NCBI GenBank assembly: GCA_004151065.3
Contig: NWUY0304675792.1
Coordinates: forward strand, 1-43,350
DNA length: 43,350 nt
From: Larix sibirica
Lineage: Eukaryota; Streptophyta; Pinopsida; Pinales; Pinaceae
Direction: 5' to 3'
In this document: in pieces, positions 43,184 through 43,350 of the stretch
How the letters are laid out: each line of letters begins with the position of its first letter
Numbering within the stretch: position 1 is the first letter of the stretch
The notes under the pieces: model-generated
What the model was told of the DNA's origin: nothing
The model's database searches: none
Seen by the model: only the letters and a program-made list of their open reading frames with translations
Translations under genes and position numbers: made by a program

Positions 43184-43350
43184 AGGTCCTCTTTGTTATA
43201 GTTGTTAGAGTAGTAAGAGTAGTTAATTAGAGTATAAACTAGTATGTATCCTTATGTTTAGAGAAAGACTAGGTCAGTTTATAATGTTGAGATTAAAACT
43301 AGGATGTAGAGATCAAGACGATCTATATAGTATGCTTAGTCAATAGAATT

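Overview
The window looks like plant organellar intergenic DNA. My best reading is a very large, gene-poor mitochondrial genome of conifer or other gymnosperm type. In 43 kb I find no intact recognisable gene: no rRNA, tRNA, respiratory, ATP-synthase, cytochrome c biogenesis or ribosomal-protein gene, no group II intron domain V, and no open frame longer than about 147 codons. What is present is short decayed fragments of nuclear origin set in many degenerate repeat families that occur in both orientations. A nuclear intergenic stretch of a conifer is the main alternative; the base sequence alone does not exclude it.

Protein-derived remnants: a Ty3/gypsy gag-protease piece at the left edge (1-590, minus); the C-terminal zinc-binding part of a LINE ORF2 (6384-6694, plus); a Ty3/gypsy gag with a damaged CCHC knuckle (8055-8400, plus); a decayed, unidentified coiled-coil protein of at least about 400 codons (18603-19860, plus); an unidentified open frame (24656-24982, minus); a pseudogene of the nuclear, plastid-targeted acetolactate synthase regulatory subunit (35458-35977, plus); and two Ty3/gypsy pol pieces that cover the same protein region but come from different lineages (36045-36345 and 36780-37060, minus). 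LTR-like tracts lie at 1219-1722 and about 20100-20431. The stretch 35.4-37.1 kb reads as one imported nuclear island.

Repeat landscape. R1 is a degenerate family with a unit of about 145 bp: plus copies at about 2.0 kb, 16.7-18.0 kb and 28.4-30.7 kb (including a six-copy array), minus copies at 4.6-5.45 kb, 22.75-23.6 kb and 37.1-38.1 kb; one 26-nt core is identical in inverted orientation 35.7 kb apart. R2 is a hexamer/triplet-phased GGATCT/GGAACT/CTGCT repeat (10.0-13.4, 16.0-16.4, 21.8-22.0, 40.1-40.4 kb). R3 is a TACGAA/CGATTTCTGC family (13.7-14.5 kb). R4 is TAATGCGG-rich (5.9, 15.6, 39.1 kb). R5 carries a GAACGCCCG core and a diverged duplication (23.1-23.4 and 27.8-28.1 kb). R6 is a TAAG/ATTA-rich field (25.4-27.2 kb). 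Clean tandem repeats with periods of 6, 16, 21, 23 and 42 bp, and irregular ones near 20 bp and 105 bp, lie between them.

No genes work together here. The window records insertion of nuclear and retroelement DNA, followed by decay and by local and dispersed repeat amplification. Most short open frames are chance readings of the repeats.
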